From Taxillus chinensis (lineage: Eukaryota; Streptophyta; Magnoliopsida; Santalales; Loranthaceae): a stretch of 64,000 bases of DNA. The position numbers were made by a program, and so were the translations under genes. Below the pieces are notes generated by a model. It had not been told where the DNA came from, searched no databases, and was given only the letters and a program-made list of their open reading frames with translations. Below are positions 35,087 to 48,600 of the stretch, one piece after another. The stretch covers positions 6,325,293 to 6,389,292 of the forward strand of contig CM042092.1 of the NCBI GenBank assembly GCA_023512835.1. The letters run 5' to 3'. The first letter of the stretch is position 1. The number at the start of each line of letters is the position of its first letter.

Positions 35087-35377
35087 AAGAGTATGTCCAA
35101 TAATCTTAGCTAACCAAATTTAACTTAAATTTTATTAAAAAATTATAATAGTGTAACTATAATATAAACTATATTTAGCTTCAACAGAAATTAAAGTTAA
35201 ATTTAACTATAATTATAGCTTTAGTTAATGCTGCTACATTATTCTCTTACCATAAAATCCTAATTTACCCTTAACACTAAAACATACATCATTAAAGAGA
35301 CGAGACAATATTCCGATGATAAATTTAAAAAATAATTTAAGTAATTAAAATTAACTAAGACTATTGGAGTTGTTCTT
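35087..35377. mobile_element. MITE-like AT-rich repeat, copy 2
   Basis: Imperfect inverted ends: AAGAGTATGTCCAATAATCT at the left, and the reverse complement of the right end is AAGAACAACTCCAATAGTCT. The interior matches copy 1 at 32160-32444 block by block. It begins four bases after the element ending at 35082. Related pieces also appear near 38490-38560 and 57795-57850. Confidence 0.6.
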
Positions 35378-36980
35378 TGCTCAAGATAAATAAGAAAATT
35401 CATCTAATACTATTATTTGAAATACTCTAATAAAATAAAAAAAAACATAAAATCAAAAACAATTACCAAATAATATCCCATGACACTTGGATGAGGGAAA
35501 TAACACTATGGCTTAAACGCAAATGAGATAAAAGAGAAAATTTTATTATAAGTAATGCTTTATACAATCAGGGTTGGATAATCATTAAATAACTGTGACG
35601 ATATGACAGCATACCGAATCATCAGAGGAGAGAGAAAAAAATCATAACTGTCCAATCAGTCATAGTTTCGCGGTGATACCGCGAGCCAATTGCATAAAAC
35701 ATTTTTGTTTTGCTATTGTTTGCATTACATGAAACCTCTTAATAAAAGATTATAGATAGAAAAACACTTTGGGAAAGAAGTCAAAATAGAGCCATTCATA
35801 ATTTCTAAGCCCACCAGTCCTAGTCAAAAGTGCCCGAAAGAGACAGATACAAATTCAAAATTTGCAAAGTTAAGGTATATAAATGAGGTGAAATTGAAAA
35901 GTAGGAATGCATGGAACATTTTTAAGGGTAATGGAAGAATTGAGTTCAACCACTCCAATTTTATGAACGGATGTATCAAATGAAGATTTATTAATTTTTA
36001 CAAGGAAATGTTCATCGTAGATCAACTGTATGAACTCACTTGCATGAGAATTGAGAATTCATACTTGGCTATAAATATTGTCCTTTAGATAATAAGAAAT
36101 AATTGCATAATTGTATGTTTTGATTGTCATTCCCATCTTATTAAGGACCCACATAATTTGCCGAAGTTGATTATTTCTTATGCGCCAATTAAACTTTAGC
36201 ATTTGTAGTAAGAGGGACCTCATTCTTTCTTATTTGCTAGCTTTCCATTCAACTTCCATTAATTGGCCTTAGTATGATAATTAAGGGTGTTTGCAATAAT
36301 CACATAATTGACCCTATCCCTTATTTTTATTGGATACTTTGACTGAATTTGGATAGTCTAATCCCTTCCAAATGGATGCTAGAATGGTCGGACATGAACC
36401 ATCTAATCTTAGTGTTGCAAGGACAAGTGGTGAGTTATATGATTCTTGTTAAAGAGTTGGAAAGCAATTCTTCCAATAATTAGGGGTAACAATTTGCTTG
36501 GATTCCATGAGAGCTCCTCCCAGTTAGTAATTAATATATATACTTAAAAGTAATATGTAAATAGTAATAATAATCATAATATATGTATTTTAAAAAATAA
36601 TAGTAATTATAATATATATAATAAATAATATTTAAATTTTGTAATAATATTGTAATATAAATTACAAGTATATGTCTAATCAAATTGAGCTTTAACCACT
36701 TAAATTATGTAAGAAATTAGTTTTAATAGTTTTTATATATACTAACAATAATAGTTGATCATTTAAAACTATAAATACTTTTTAAAATAGTGAAAATTTT
36801 GAAATAATTTGTGTAAAGCAAAGTTATATGTGTGATCATTTTAATTATATTAAAAGAAATATATTATTGAAATACAACTATTATATCACTTATAATATAA
36901 GTAATAACTAAGTAATATAATTATATAGTATATTAGTATGAACTAATATATTACTTATAACATAAGTAATATAATAATTA
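35378..36980. other. AT-rich intergenic DNA without recognisable feature
   Basis: No gene-like frame and no element with clear ends. AT-rich strings dominate after 36530. Confidence 0.55.
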
Positions 36981-37517
36981 TTTGATCAAATAATATTTGA
37001 TTGAATCATTAAGTTTTAAATCAATCTATTAATATATTTAAAACTAAACTTGAATCTAATTAATGTTTATCTACTATCTATTTAATTTACGACATGAGTC
37101 ATGCATGTGAGAGTGAGTTTTGACTTTTAATGGTAGGTATTTCATAGTTGGTTAAAAGTAAAAGATCATGTTAATTATATTATTAGTTCAAATATTAATA
37201 TATTTATGAATCAAATAATATTTGATTGGATCATTTAGTCTTAAATTAACCTATTAATAAATTCAAAACTAAAATTGAATCTAATTAATATATCTATCTA
37301 CAAATTATTTCAATCATGATATGAGTTATATATGGTGCGAGTGGATTTTAAAATTTGATAATAGGTATTTCATATTTGAGTTAAAAGTAATAAACTATGT
37401 AAATGATATTATTACTTTAAATATTAATACATTTTTGATCAAATAATATTTGAATAGATCATCTAATACTAAATCAACCTATTAATTAATTTTAAACTAA
37501 ATTTGAATATAATTATT
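36981..37517. repeat. Tandem repeat, period about 225-228 bp, about 2.4 copies
   Basis: The phrase ATCAAATAATATTTGA(T/A)(T/A)(G/A)(A/G)ATCAT starts units at 36985, 37210 and 37438. Each unit continues with TAAATCAA/TTAACCTATTAAT, AAACTAAA(C/A)TTGAAT(C/A)TAATTA, then (in units 1 and 2) an ATGAGT(C/T)AT block, GGTAGGTATTTCATA-like and GTTAAAAGTAA blocks. The third unit is cut off near 37517. It is AT-rich and diverged; no coding role. Confidence 0.75.
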
Positions 37518-39649
37518 CTATGTTTTATATTAAAATATTATTAGTACATTTATTTTTCTTGCAATATAAATATATATACTTTATAATCACTATTATTTTA
37601 AAATAAAAACATGTACTCTTTATTATTGTTATTGTTGTTGTTGTTGCTGCTACTAATATTATTTATATGTTAGGTTTTAAGTACATATACTAACTGTGTA
37701 AGCATATTAAATAACAATTATCTAAACTAATGATTAGATCAGTACTATAGTTGGAAGGAAATCTCAAGTTCTTGCCCCCCTAATAGCATTTTGCCCCAAT
37801 TTTTCTAGGCGAGGTAGGGCGACTTTGTCAGGATAAGGATTCTATGACGTTGCGGGGAATCCCTGCCCCGTAACCCAACAAGATGGTTATGGATATGGAA
37901 TGAAAAATTTATTCTATATTAGATTATGGGACATGACGATTTTTTTTAATGGGAATGGAGATGGGACAAGACAATTCCCACCTTCCACGTGCCATTGCCA
38001 TCCCTAGTGGGAACCCATTGAATGGGCTCGTGTAAAATTGTCACAAGTTATTTTAAACTGATTCATAGGTTTGTTGCTCTATTTCTTTGAAAGAAAAAAT
38101 AATCTATTAAAAATACAAAAGTTTTACTTAATTATATAATATATTAAAAATATAAAAATATTAATGTAACTATTCATTTGTAAATAGCTACTATTTATTT
38201 TTATTTTATATTATATCCATTAAAAAAAATTATGTTACGTCAACAAATTTCTTTTTCTTTCATTTCATTGGTGGTTTAATAAATAAGAAAATATATTTAA
38301 TTAGAATAAATATTAGTGTTGAAATGTATTAATTTTTAAATAAAATATATTGTAAAATAGTAAAAAAATAAGGAAATCAAGTTACTTTCTAATATTTAAT
38401 AGAAAAAAAGAGGAAAAAAAGTATGGTGGCAAGAGATTCAACTCAAATTGCATAGTAGTTGCCTCTAATGGCTTAAATAGAACATCTCCAATGGCGAAGT
38501 TAAAATCATATTTAAAGTTAAATTTAATTAAAAACTGTCTTTGATGTAGCTAAAATATTAACAAAAGAAATAATGAAAGTTAAATTTACATATAATTATA
38601 CCTGATTGTTCCCATCCTCCCCTCCTCAGTGACACTACCTATCCTTCTCGGCATTGCACTACCTATCCTCCTCAATGCCGATCCCCTACCCTTCTCAACA
38701 TCGTACCCCTCCTCAATAGCCAATGACAACGTGGTGAATCCCCCCACCCCTGTGGGTTTACCTTAATTTTATAGATAAATATTTTTAACCAGATGTATCA
38801 TCATATCAACCATATAATGGGTTAAAAAATACATCACATAACTGATATTATGTCACGTCACTATTCAACTATGAATCCAACTTATTCATCTAGCTAAATA
38901 TTAATACTTAAAATTCATATCCCTCCTTTTTAGGGGTATAAAAACGGATCTAGATCTAAAGGTCAAACAAACTAAATTTAAATCTATTTAAAATTTGAGC
39001 CTAAACGAAAAAAGAATATATATATGGATCAGCCCAAGGCTAATTCATTTTCAATCTATTCAAAACATGTGCTTAAACAAGCTAAACAATTTAAGCTAGC
39101 TTCTGACGCATTTTAAATCCCTTCTTTCCTATTGCGATGTGTTATTTTAAACTATAATTTTTTCATTATAAGCAAAAATATTATCGTATTTATTATTTTG
39201 TTAATTTAATTAAAATATAATATATTTTAAAACTCACTGTAGCTCTATTTTAAAAAACTAATTGAATATAAAATTATTATTCGAAAAACGTTTGATTTCT
39301 TTATTTTAAAATTTTAAAACATGCATATTTTTGTTAGATCAATATTAAAACCTATCACACATTTATATATGCTGTTTTAATAGTCTTACAATATATTTAA
39401 ATATTTTGTGCCATTTTAATTCCAGGATTAAGCACCCCATGCTGACCCTTTTTTTAACTCGTCAGTACTTCAATAATACCAGATATTTTATTTCTTGTGC
39501 CCAGCATCTACATTATAATTACAGTAGTCTGTACAATTCAATGAAATATACAAGACAGCCAAAACACAAACACTACTGACAGTGCCAGGTTCGGAGGGAC
39601 ATTACAACGAAACTAAACAAATTAAATGTGTCAATAGCACAAGAACAAA
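37518..39649. other. AT-rich intergenic DNA downstream of GC6, with degraded repeat pieces
   Basis: No gene. A GC-richer piece at about 37770-38006 ends in GCCATCCCTA, which reads TAGGGATGGCAATGGCAC in reverse, a typical hAT-type MITE end; its partner end is not convincing. Another TAGGGGTATAAAAACGG start lies at 38931 without a clear partner. The last ~200 bases should include the GC6 3' UTR. Confidence 0.5.
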
Positions 39650-42600
39650 TCAGTCTTCTTCCTCTTCCCCGCTGTCCGGCAACCCGATATCATCTCCAAC
39701 CCCTTCGAGCAGTTCATCCACATCCTCTCCCAACTCTGCCAACCTTGCGCTAAGTTTCTCAACCCGACTCTGCTCCTGCCCAAGACACACCAGCAAATCA
39801 TTTAGTTCTGCTTCACTTTCTTTCTGAGCTTCTTCCCTAGCCTCTGCCTTCAAATCATTTAGGTCTATAGAGGGTGTTGTTCCTCCCTTCTTCAATGCTT
39901 TCAACTCCTGTTCAGTATGGAAACTGGCCTGCTCAAGGCTGTTGTAGGCATCCGATAAACTCTTCAGGTCAGCTTCTGTCTTTGCAGCTATGTTCTTGTA
40001 TGTGGATGCCTCAGACTCGATTTTCGCATATTCAGTCTTGAGCATCTCCAGTTGCAGTGACGCTTCATGAAGATCTCTCTGCAATGTCTCTACGTGGATC
40101 CTCTCGGAGTTCCCACTTGCTCTCTGCTCAGGCTGGGAATAACTGCCTCCACCTGTTTTTGCAAGGTCCTCAGCCAAAGTTGCATTACGACCACAAAGGA
40201 CCTTCAGGGCAGAAAATAGGGGGGGGGGGGGGGGGGGGGTGGTCAGCAAATACAAAAGAAACTCATTGGTGTAAATGTTGGTTTTTAGATTTAGAGCTTT
40301 ACCTGTATCTCGGAACACTGCTTCTCCACAAATACTTTCAGCCTCTTGATATAGTCCTTATCACTCTCCCCATCATTCTGTTCCAATTCTGCCGGCACCA
40401 CTGCCACCTTGGACTTTGGATGACTGTAAACTTCGACAGTGCTTTCTCTAATTTTTTCTTCTAGACTCTTGACCAACTGAACAAATTGGGAATCAAATAC
40501 TGCCTTGAGAATCTGATGGTGGTCAGTCTTCGGGTCAGCCACATCATTTTCATAATTATTTTCAATCTCATCCATACTTGCAGCACTGGATCTGGACAGT
40601 GGTTTGGGGGGTTGGCTTGGATTCACCGAGAAAATAAAGCTTTTCTGCATCTCATCAAACTTCAGGAAGTACGAAGTAAGCCCAATTTTCTGGCTTATCG
40701 CATCAACAACAGCAAATGCATCCTTACTGCTATCACTTGACTTATTATAGATAACGCATTCTCCCAAAAGAACAGCCACTAATCCCCTTAAGCACAGTGT
40801 TGAAGATGGACTTGAAACCAACTCAAGCAGATATGTGAGATGAGGACGTGAATCGAGGAAGCAGTGGACCGCACTAGGGCAATCAGAAAGCCAGGTCACT
40901 AGCAGTTTGAGGATAAAAAGCTGAACATGCACGTTGCCCGTTGTACTTGACTTCCCCTCTTTATGAGAAGAGGATGCAAGAGCCAAGTACTTGACCATGC
41001 GATGCATCAATGGTTCTGGTGCTCCTAGGGATGGCATGGGAGCCTCCAGTTCAATTCGTAAAGCCTGCAAATTTTCTTCTCAACCTGAATCATTTCGAGA
41101 GGGGGCTACATTTTTATCACCGTAAAAAATTCATGAGGCTATGGCCACATCAATTTATTAATTTTTTGTACCTCCAAAAAAAAAAAAAATACACTAGCCA
41201 AAAAAGCAGGAAAATGTAGTCCAGCAATTTAAACATCCTGTAATTTCCTAAGGCATACATAAAGCAAGAAGTCATCACCGAATAGTTTCGATTTTAATGT
41301 AATTCGCGTGTCTGCATGAAAATTATCTGTAAACTGTAAATTAGAAAGCAAAATGACGGGAAGAAAAAGAAGTCTGACAGTAACTCTGATACAGTAGAAA
41401 CATGGAAACACTTTTTTGTAACAATTTTAACACTGATCAATTTATATCGATTCCTTAGACCATAAAATGTCCTAAAATAATAATAATAATAATAATACAA
41501 ACTATGCATAGAATAGGCATACCTTTTCCTTGCATTGAATATTATCCTTCAGGACATGTGAGAGAACACTAGCAGCCCTGCAACAAGTCTGCATTTCAAA
41601 AAGATTTACCAGAACTTAAAAATAAAAAATTTAAAAACCTGGGTATTTGGGGGGGGTGGATTAGATCAAAAACCTTCTGCCATTTTCAAAATTATACAAT
41701 GAAATACTAATAACTGGTGCATTACCTCGAGATCACCAACGTTCTCACTCAGAGTAAGACCATGCAATAACATGCTGCCACAGAAAAGAAAACGGGGGGA
41801 AAGTGATATCATGCTCATTCAATGTATGGAGTTAAACAAAATAAATAAATTTGAATTTTTAAAAGTGTGAAAATATATAATTTAAGCAACATAATGTCAA
41901 CTACATTTAATTAACAAAAAGATAAGTACAGCATTGAATATATGGAGAAGGAATTAACCTTCCAAATGACATGTCGACATCCTCCTCGAGGGGCGCATGA
42001 GTCATTGAATGTGGTTGGGATGTTAGAGTGGATGCCAGCATAATTTGACCATCGTAATTTCTCTGCTTTAAATGAGGTGGATCAGGTGGGAAAGGGAGGC
42101 AAAATTAAACTAGCTCAAGTCAGTTAGCGAAAAAGAAATCTGTTCATGAGCGAGAGCAAGTACAGATGCATCTTAGATGTTTTTGAAGTTGACAGAAACA
42201 AACAAGTGTAACAATAGAGAAAAGTCAAAAATGAACCTCGCAAAAGCTCTTCAAAACACAATCAGCTGCTATGAATTCTGGCATACTAGAAGTTTGCAAA
42301 ATAATACGGAGGATAGAATTTAACGCAGCCTCTTGATTTGATTCTTCTCCAAGAACCTTACTTGCAAGGGCATCTAGATTTTTCAAATGTCCAGCAACCA
42401 AGTCACCAATGCATCGTAGTGCCTAAAATAATAAATAAATACTTTCCAGTAAATACATAAGGAATGAAAATGAGTGCTTCATTGATAGGAATTCAGGCCA
42501 CAGTTTAATCCAGAAGAAAGCAAGGAAACATGGTCCAGCAAAAATAAAAGCCACACAGAGCTCTTTGATTTCTAATATTACTGAATTTAATCATATCAAA

Positions 42601-45600
42601 AGTCTAACCAACGCTTCCAAAAATACAAGTCAACATGTATAAACACACAATTGTAAGATTACAGAAGGCACTCAAGCTTTTCAATTGAATGAAATTTGTT
42701 GTTTTCTGATAAATTGGGATGGAAAACATACAAAAATGTGTGACATGTGATGTTTCCATGCTTGAATGCTTTTATCCTTCTTTCAAAATACAAAGTTGTT
42801 GAGAAATTGGAAATGGCACCTACCTGTATACACCTCCCTCCACTGCTCTCTGATTGCCAGTGGAGGACAGGCAACTATTCATGCATGATCCTCAAACTGG
42901 CCAAGAATGTAGTCCCCATATCCAGATAATTCTGTCTTACAAGATGTTATATCTTTCCCATCTTTACCTTTCTTATTTATTTTTCCTTCTCTCCAGAATA
43001 CTTTGTTTTTTTTTTTTTTTGGATACAAAAATCCCTCATAATTTAATATTTATTAAATCCATACTTTTCTAATACAATGAAATACATTTTAAAATTACAT
43101 CGATTTGTATCCATGTGATGACATTGTTGTATTTCTATTATTTTCAATCAATGTTTTATCAGAGAAAATTAATTTTAACATTACTAACTTTTGTTGTAAG
43201 GTCAATTAAATGTAATAATATAATTTTTATATTGATATATAGTAATAGTATGCAGCTCAACTTTTAATCTTTCATTATAAACATGTTGCCATATTTTATA
43301 GTTTATAATTGATGCTCTTAAAGGAATCTAAAATTTACATTCCAAATTATGTAAACAAATTTGTGCTTCCAGCAGAAAACTTAGATTCATTCAATAAATT
43401 GCTTTCGACCATGTTAGTGAGGGGAGGGGATGGAATGTACTAAGTGTATTATAAACATACATATGGCAAGAGGGTGTACCCCAAATGTAGTGTTCAACAG
43501 TTAAACTAAGAGAAATTGAAAAATCCACTTTTAAAAATTCTCGTATTACCAAATTTAATAATTTCAGTTGTAATATTCTAGTTCAGAAAACATTAAAACC
43601 AAACAGCACGCACAGAACATTAGTTAAGACACCTGCAGAAGAATATTCATATACATTTTAAGTGGTGTAAAAGTTTATCATGGTAAGTGAAATGATTTCA
43701 AATGCATGCATTGTGGATATCTTACCAAACAGCGCACAGTGACAGGAGCCCAATGGCTTTCAATTCCCAACATCAGAAGATAGTCCAGAATCTTTTTCTA
43801 TAATCAATCAACACAATCAACGAGTAAGGCACCATATAATTCCTTTTTTGGACCATTACCTAAGATGCATAATAATTTTTAACCAACCTGAACCAAGACT
43901 GTTTTGTTGGTCAATCTATTGCCATCTTTTACGGGTTCACTTTCTGTTCCTCCCGTGATTAGCAAATTTATGGTTTCCAACACACTGAGCAGATTTATTG
44001 TCTACTGGCAAGATTTTTGTTTAATGACAATGACAGTAAACGGTAAGGTTTGTGTATTAACAGATGAGTATTCCAACAAAATTATATCAATCAAAAATTA
44101 CGCTGAAACAAATATCTAACCTTTTGTTGAGTAAAACTATAGGAACTTCCTCGGAGCTTTAAAATTGATAATAATGGGTCAAAGCCAATGGTCTCCCTCA
44201 GTAGTACCTAAACCACATGCACGTATGATTAGACACTAAAGACATCAAACAACTTAAACAACCAAGAAGATTAATATAACTAACCTGATTAGATGCATTG
44301 TTCCGAATGAGATTGTTTAACAATTCAAGACAGTCCTATACAGTTACAAATATATAAAGCAATGGCATCAAATGGTGCATATGGAAGGATCTATTAAATA
44401 ATAAGGAAAAAACCAATAACATACAAATTAAATCAGGTAACAACTTCGTATAAAATAAGAAATACTTTCAACTAATGCTCCATTTGTTTCGTGGAAAATG
44501 AGTTTCATTTGGAAAATCATTTTATCAGAAATATAATTCTTTTCCATCATTTGATTTCATTATAAAATTTTATTAAAAAATTATTGAAGGGTAGAAAATA
44601 GTGGTTGAGAGCTCCACAAAATGGATTCCAGATAAACATACAATAATATATTTCATTGACAAGGAATTGATTTTGTATTGACCCCTTTCTTCACACTACC
44701 GAACTCTAGAAAATGATTTCTTCATTTTCCTCACACTACCAAATAATATATTAATACTAGAGTTGTCTTCCACTAAGAATTTGAGGCATCTTCTAATCAA
44801 TGTTGTTAGAAGTGCATGAAGCGAGGCCCAGTAGGACCAGTGGAGTGCAAACACAGAAGTGCAAGCTTCTTGCTAAAAATCATGAAGCTCCAAAGCTCAA
44901 GAAGTGTGTGCTTTGCTTACCTCGGTGATGCAGCCCTATTTTTTGTTTTAATAAAGCATTCAACAACTGGTGTCGTTTCAGATTTATTAAGGGCAGGAAA
45001 AGAGAAGCACGCACAAGTTTTACGTTCACTCACGATCCCTAATCCCTAATCCGTAATTTCATAAAGCTAAACAGATCGCATGAAAGCCTCCTGGCAAAAT
45101 TCCCACCTCCTGATCTTGATGGCCTGGCCTCTATCAGTTTCAGTATCGCTCTAGACACAGGCATCGCTCCTCTCTTTCAGCTCCAGCATCGTTCTCGGCT
45201 TCAACGTTTGGTGTGGCTCTTGTCTGTTGGTTCTAGCATCGCTCTCAGCACCAGCATCACTTGTCATTATCAGCTCTGGTATGAAACTTGGCTCCAGTGT
45301 TGACCTCATATATCCTATAACATGCCAACTCTCAGTTGCACCAGTGGGTTTCAATTTGCACTGGAGTTTTTTTTAGGTTTGCTCATTGTTATATCCTTTT
45401 AGGTTATATATATTGTTATGATTTGTAGCCTGTTTCGTTTTTAATTATTAAAGTATCTTAAAAAAACTACTTTATTCAATATTTTCAGTATAACAATTTT
45501 CTTTAAGAAAACAAAGAAATCAATTTTAAATTAATGGAATTAATTTTGCATTGGGACTTTTCCTCTTAGATGCCCCCTGTTGAAATTTATAAAAGTTTTG

Positions 45601-48600
45601 AACTGTCATGTCCATATTTTGCATGGAAGTGATGAACTATGCATTTGAAGAATAAAACATTACGATACTTTTAAGAATAACTGCAATAATAGAAATGCTT
45701 GACCATATGAATGCATTACAGTTTGCAAAGAATGTTGGTACACATATATATAACTAGCTAAGGATAAAGTAATATATAAACTTATAGGATTTATTGATAT
45801 ATATATGGTATATGAAATTTTGAAATACATAAATAAGAAAAAAAATTGAATGTGATGACCCTGTTAATCTACGATAGAACATCTAGTGAAATGATTGACT
45901 TCTTTACTCTACATAGCCAAAGGACCAAACATAGGTATATTGGAAGGCAATGTACAAATGGGCTGAAACAGTTAAGAATTTCACTTCCTGTGTATACTCA
46001 TTGCATCTTCTAGACAAAAACCTAAGAAGTTGAATACCAATCGTAATTCAACTATCATTGCATATACATTTCATTAAAAAAACAGTTTTTTTGGGGTTGT
46101 GGGGGGGGGGGGGGGGGTCGGTCAACGCTGAGTGGGAATTTTCAATTACATGGTTGTTAACTAATTATCCATGATTGACCAAATCATTGAAAAAATTATA
46201 ATATCTATGTGCCATTATGATTCCATAAAAAAAAAAAAAAACTTACTCTTCCTAGCAATGAAACATCCATATTTTAAATATAAAAATATAAAATTTATAA
46301 AACCTAATCACTCATTGCAATTAATAGCAAGTTACGAACATTCAATAATAAAAATTTGAAATAATGATATCTTTTAAGTCGAAAAAATTCAGAGTTAAAA
46401 AATATGATGCGGAATAGATTGGAGTTCATGCATTGAACAATAACTAACCTAGCTTACCTAGTATTACAGGTCTATAGAAAAATATTAGGTCATATTTGAT
46501 GAAAAAAATCAAATTTTATTCATTTCTCAATAGGAAAGAAATCAACAATTTTCATGAAAAAATTAGAGCATGTTTGGTAATGATACCCAGTGTCGATTTT
46601 ATGTTTTTTAATATGGAAAACGCAATCCATTTTATGTTATTGTTGATACGGAAAATACCGAAAACTGAAAACACATTTTTGGTGTTTTCATTTTTTATAA
46701 ACCCATTTCCCGTCCACCCATCCGCCGTTGACACCGCCCACCACCAACTGGCATTAATGCCAGGGACACCCCATCCGCCCAGACTATCCAACAACATTTT
46801 GAGGAGTTCTATGAGGACATCTTCAAGGAGCTCAACAAGTTCGGCTAGATCGAGTCCCTCAATGTCTACAACAACCTCGCTGACCACATGAACATCTACG
46901 TCCAGTTCAGGGAGGAAGACCAAGCCGCCACCCCCCTCCACACTCTCCAAGGCCCCTTCTACTTCAATTGCCCCATCATTGCCGACTTTCCCCCATCACC
47001 GACTTTCGTGAAGCCATGTGCCTACAGTTTGAGGAATACAACTGCAACAAAGGTGGGTACTTCAATTTGTGAACTTTTTGGTTTTGTTGCAATGGATGAT
47101 AATCCATCTTAATTTCCCTCACCATGCTCAATAATTCCTATAAAATGTTCTATGGTTTCTAAATATGCGGCTTTTTCCTGCTCTTCATTATTGGATGATC
47201 GTGTTTGTTTTATGCACCCAATGAAATCATAAAAACCGAAATTTTTTTAATAATTATGAAAATATTTTAATAATTTAATCAATAAATTACTCTGCATACC
47301 ATACATATTAAAGATAATATACTATTTCATTCCGATTCTCATGTCAATTACATTCTTATATTGATTTTATTCCTCTCATTTAGATTCTCACGTACTAAAC
47401 ATGTTATTAGGGTCTTTATGCATTGTTTTAATGTTCTAAAGTGCAACCTATGGCTTAGAAAGACAACAAAATATACTAAAAAAAACATGGCCGTACAAAT
47501 AAGCCTGAATGTACAAACCATAGCTAGAAAAAAAATGCTAAATTTTGACTAACGATAATGAATATATATATGGCTACCTAGTAGTGTCAAACCTAATAAG
47601 ACTTGGATTAGTAAAAGCTTTAGAAATGATTTGGTCTCCAATACAAAATATACGCTTTATAAGGCCAACAAAACAAAGACACACCATTCATCATTATGGC
47701 CTTTTCATAAATGTATTGAAATAGCAAAAGCTGCAAAACTACAGCTTCAAATATAAACATACAAAAATTGCCATTCAAAAAATCAATAAAATACTCATGA
47801 ACACAAAAACACCATTGAAATAAATTAAACAAACTGAATATAAAATAAAACACATCAAGCCTCATAATAACACCAATTATGATAGTTAGCAAACAAAGCC
47901 TAGATTGTCCCAAAATCAAGCTTGAGTCTCAGAAGTCTCTTCCAATCACTATTTACAAATCCCAAGTTTTTATATCAGTAGGAAAATTTTCCTGAAGACA
48001 TTTTTCATCAGGATATTCTGAAGACATATACAACACAAAAGGCAAAAACAAACAAAACAAAATGCAAGAGGAGATGTAGTAATGTAAAGTGTCAATAAAA
48101 GTATGACAAACAGCTAATCGAACTGTTTTTCTCCGCCAACTGGTCTAGGAGGGGTTGTCAAATCATAAACAAGTAGAGAAGGATACAAAAAGAAAGCAAA
48201 TTTGAAGCGCAATGAATCACCTGCACAACAACACCACCTTCTGAACCTCCCTCCTCTTTAATGATGCTAAAAATCTTCTCAAATGCACCTTCAAAGACCA
48301 CAATTTTCTGAATCTCCTGCAATAATAAAACTAACCCTTATAGTGAAAGACCAAATCTCCTTTAATCAAAGATTTTTTTTGGTTATCTGAGGAGCAAAAG
48401 TTCACCTCGGCTTCACGGGTCAAATAAGTTAGAAGCAGCAAGGCCTCATTTCGGATGACCTAGAAAATTAATCAAAATCATCAGGATCCCAAAAATCAAA
48501 GTTTCAGAAAGGCCCCATTCCAAGGAGAAGAATGATATCCCAGAATAATCGATCTTGCCATAACAGATTAATATAAAATTACTATAATGCTGTTATATAT

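Noticed and set aside
45130..45310. Recurring CATCGCTC phrases resembling a short tandem repeat
   Set aside because: Spacing and sequence are too irregular for a definable repeat unit; left as intronic low-complexity DNA.
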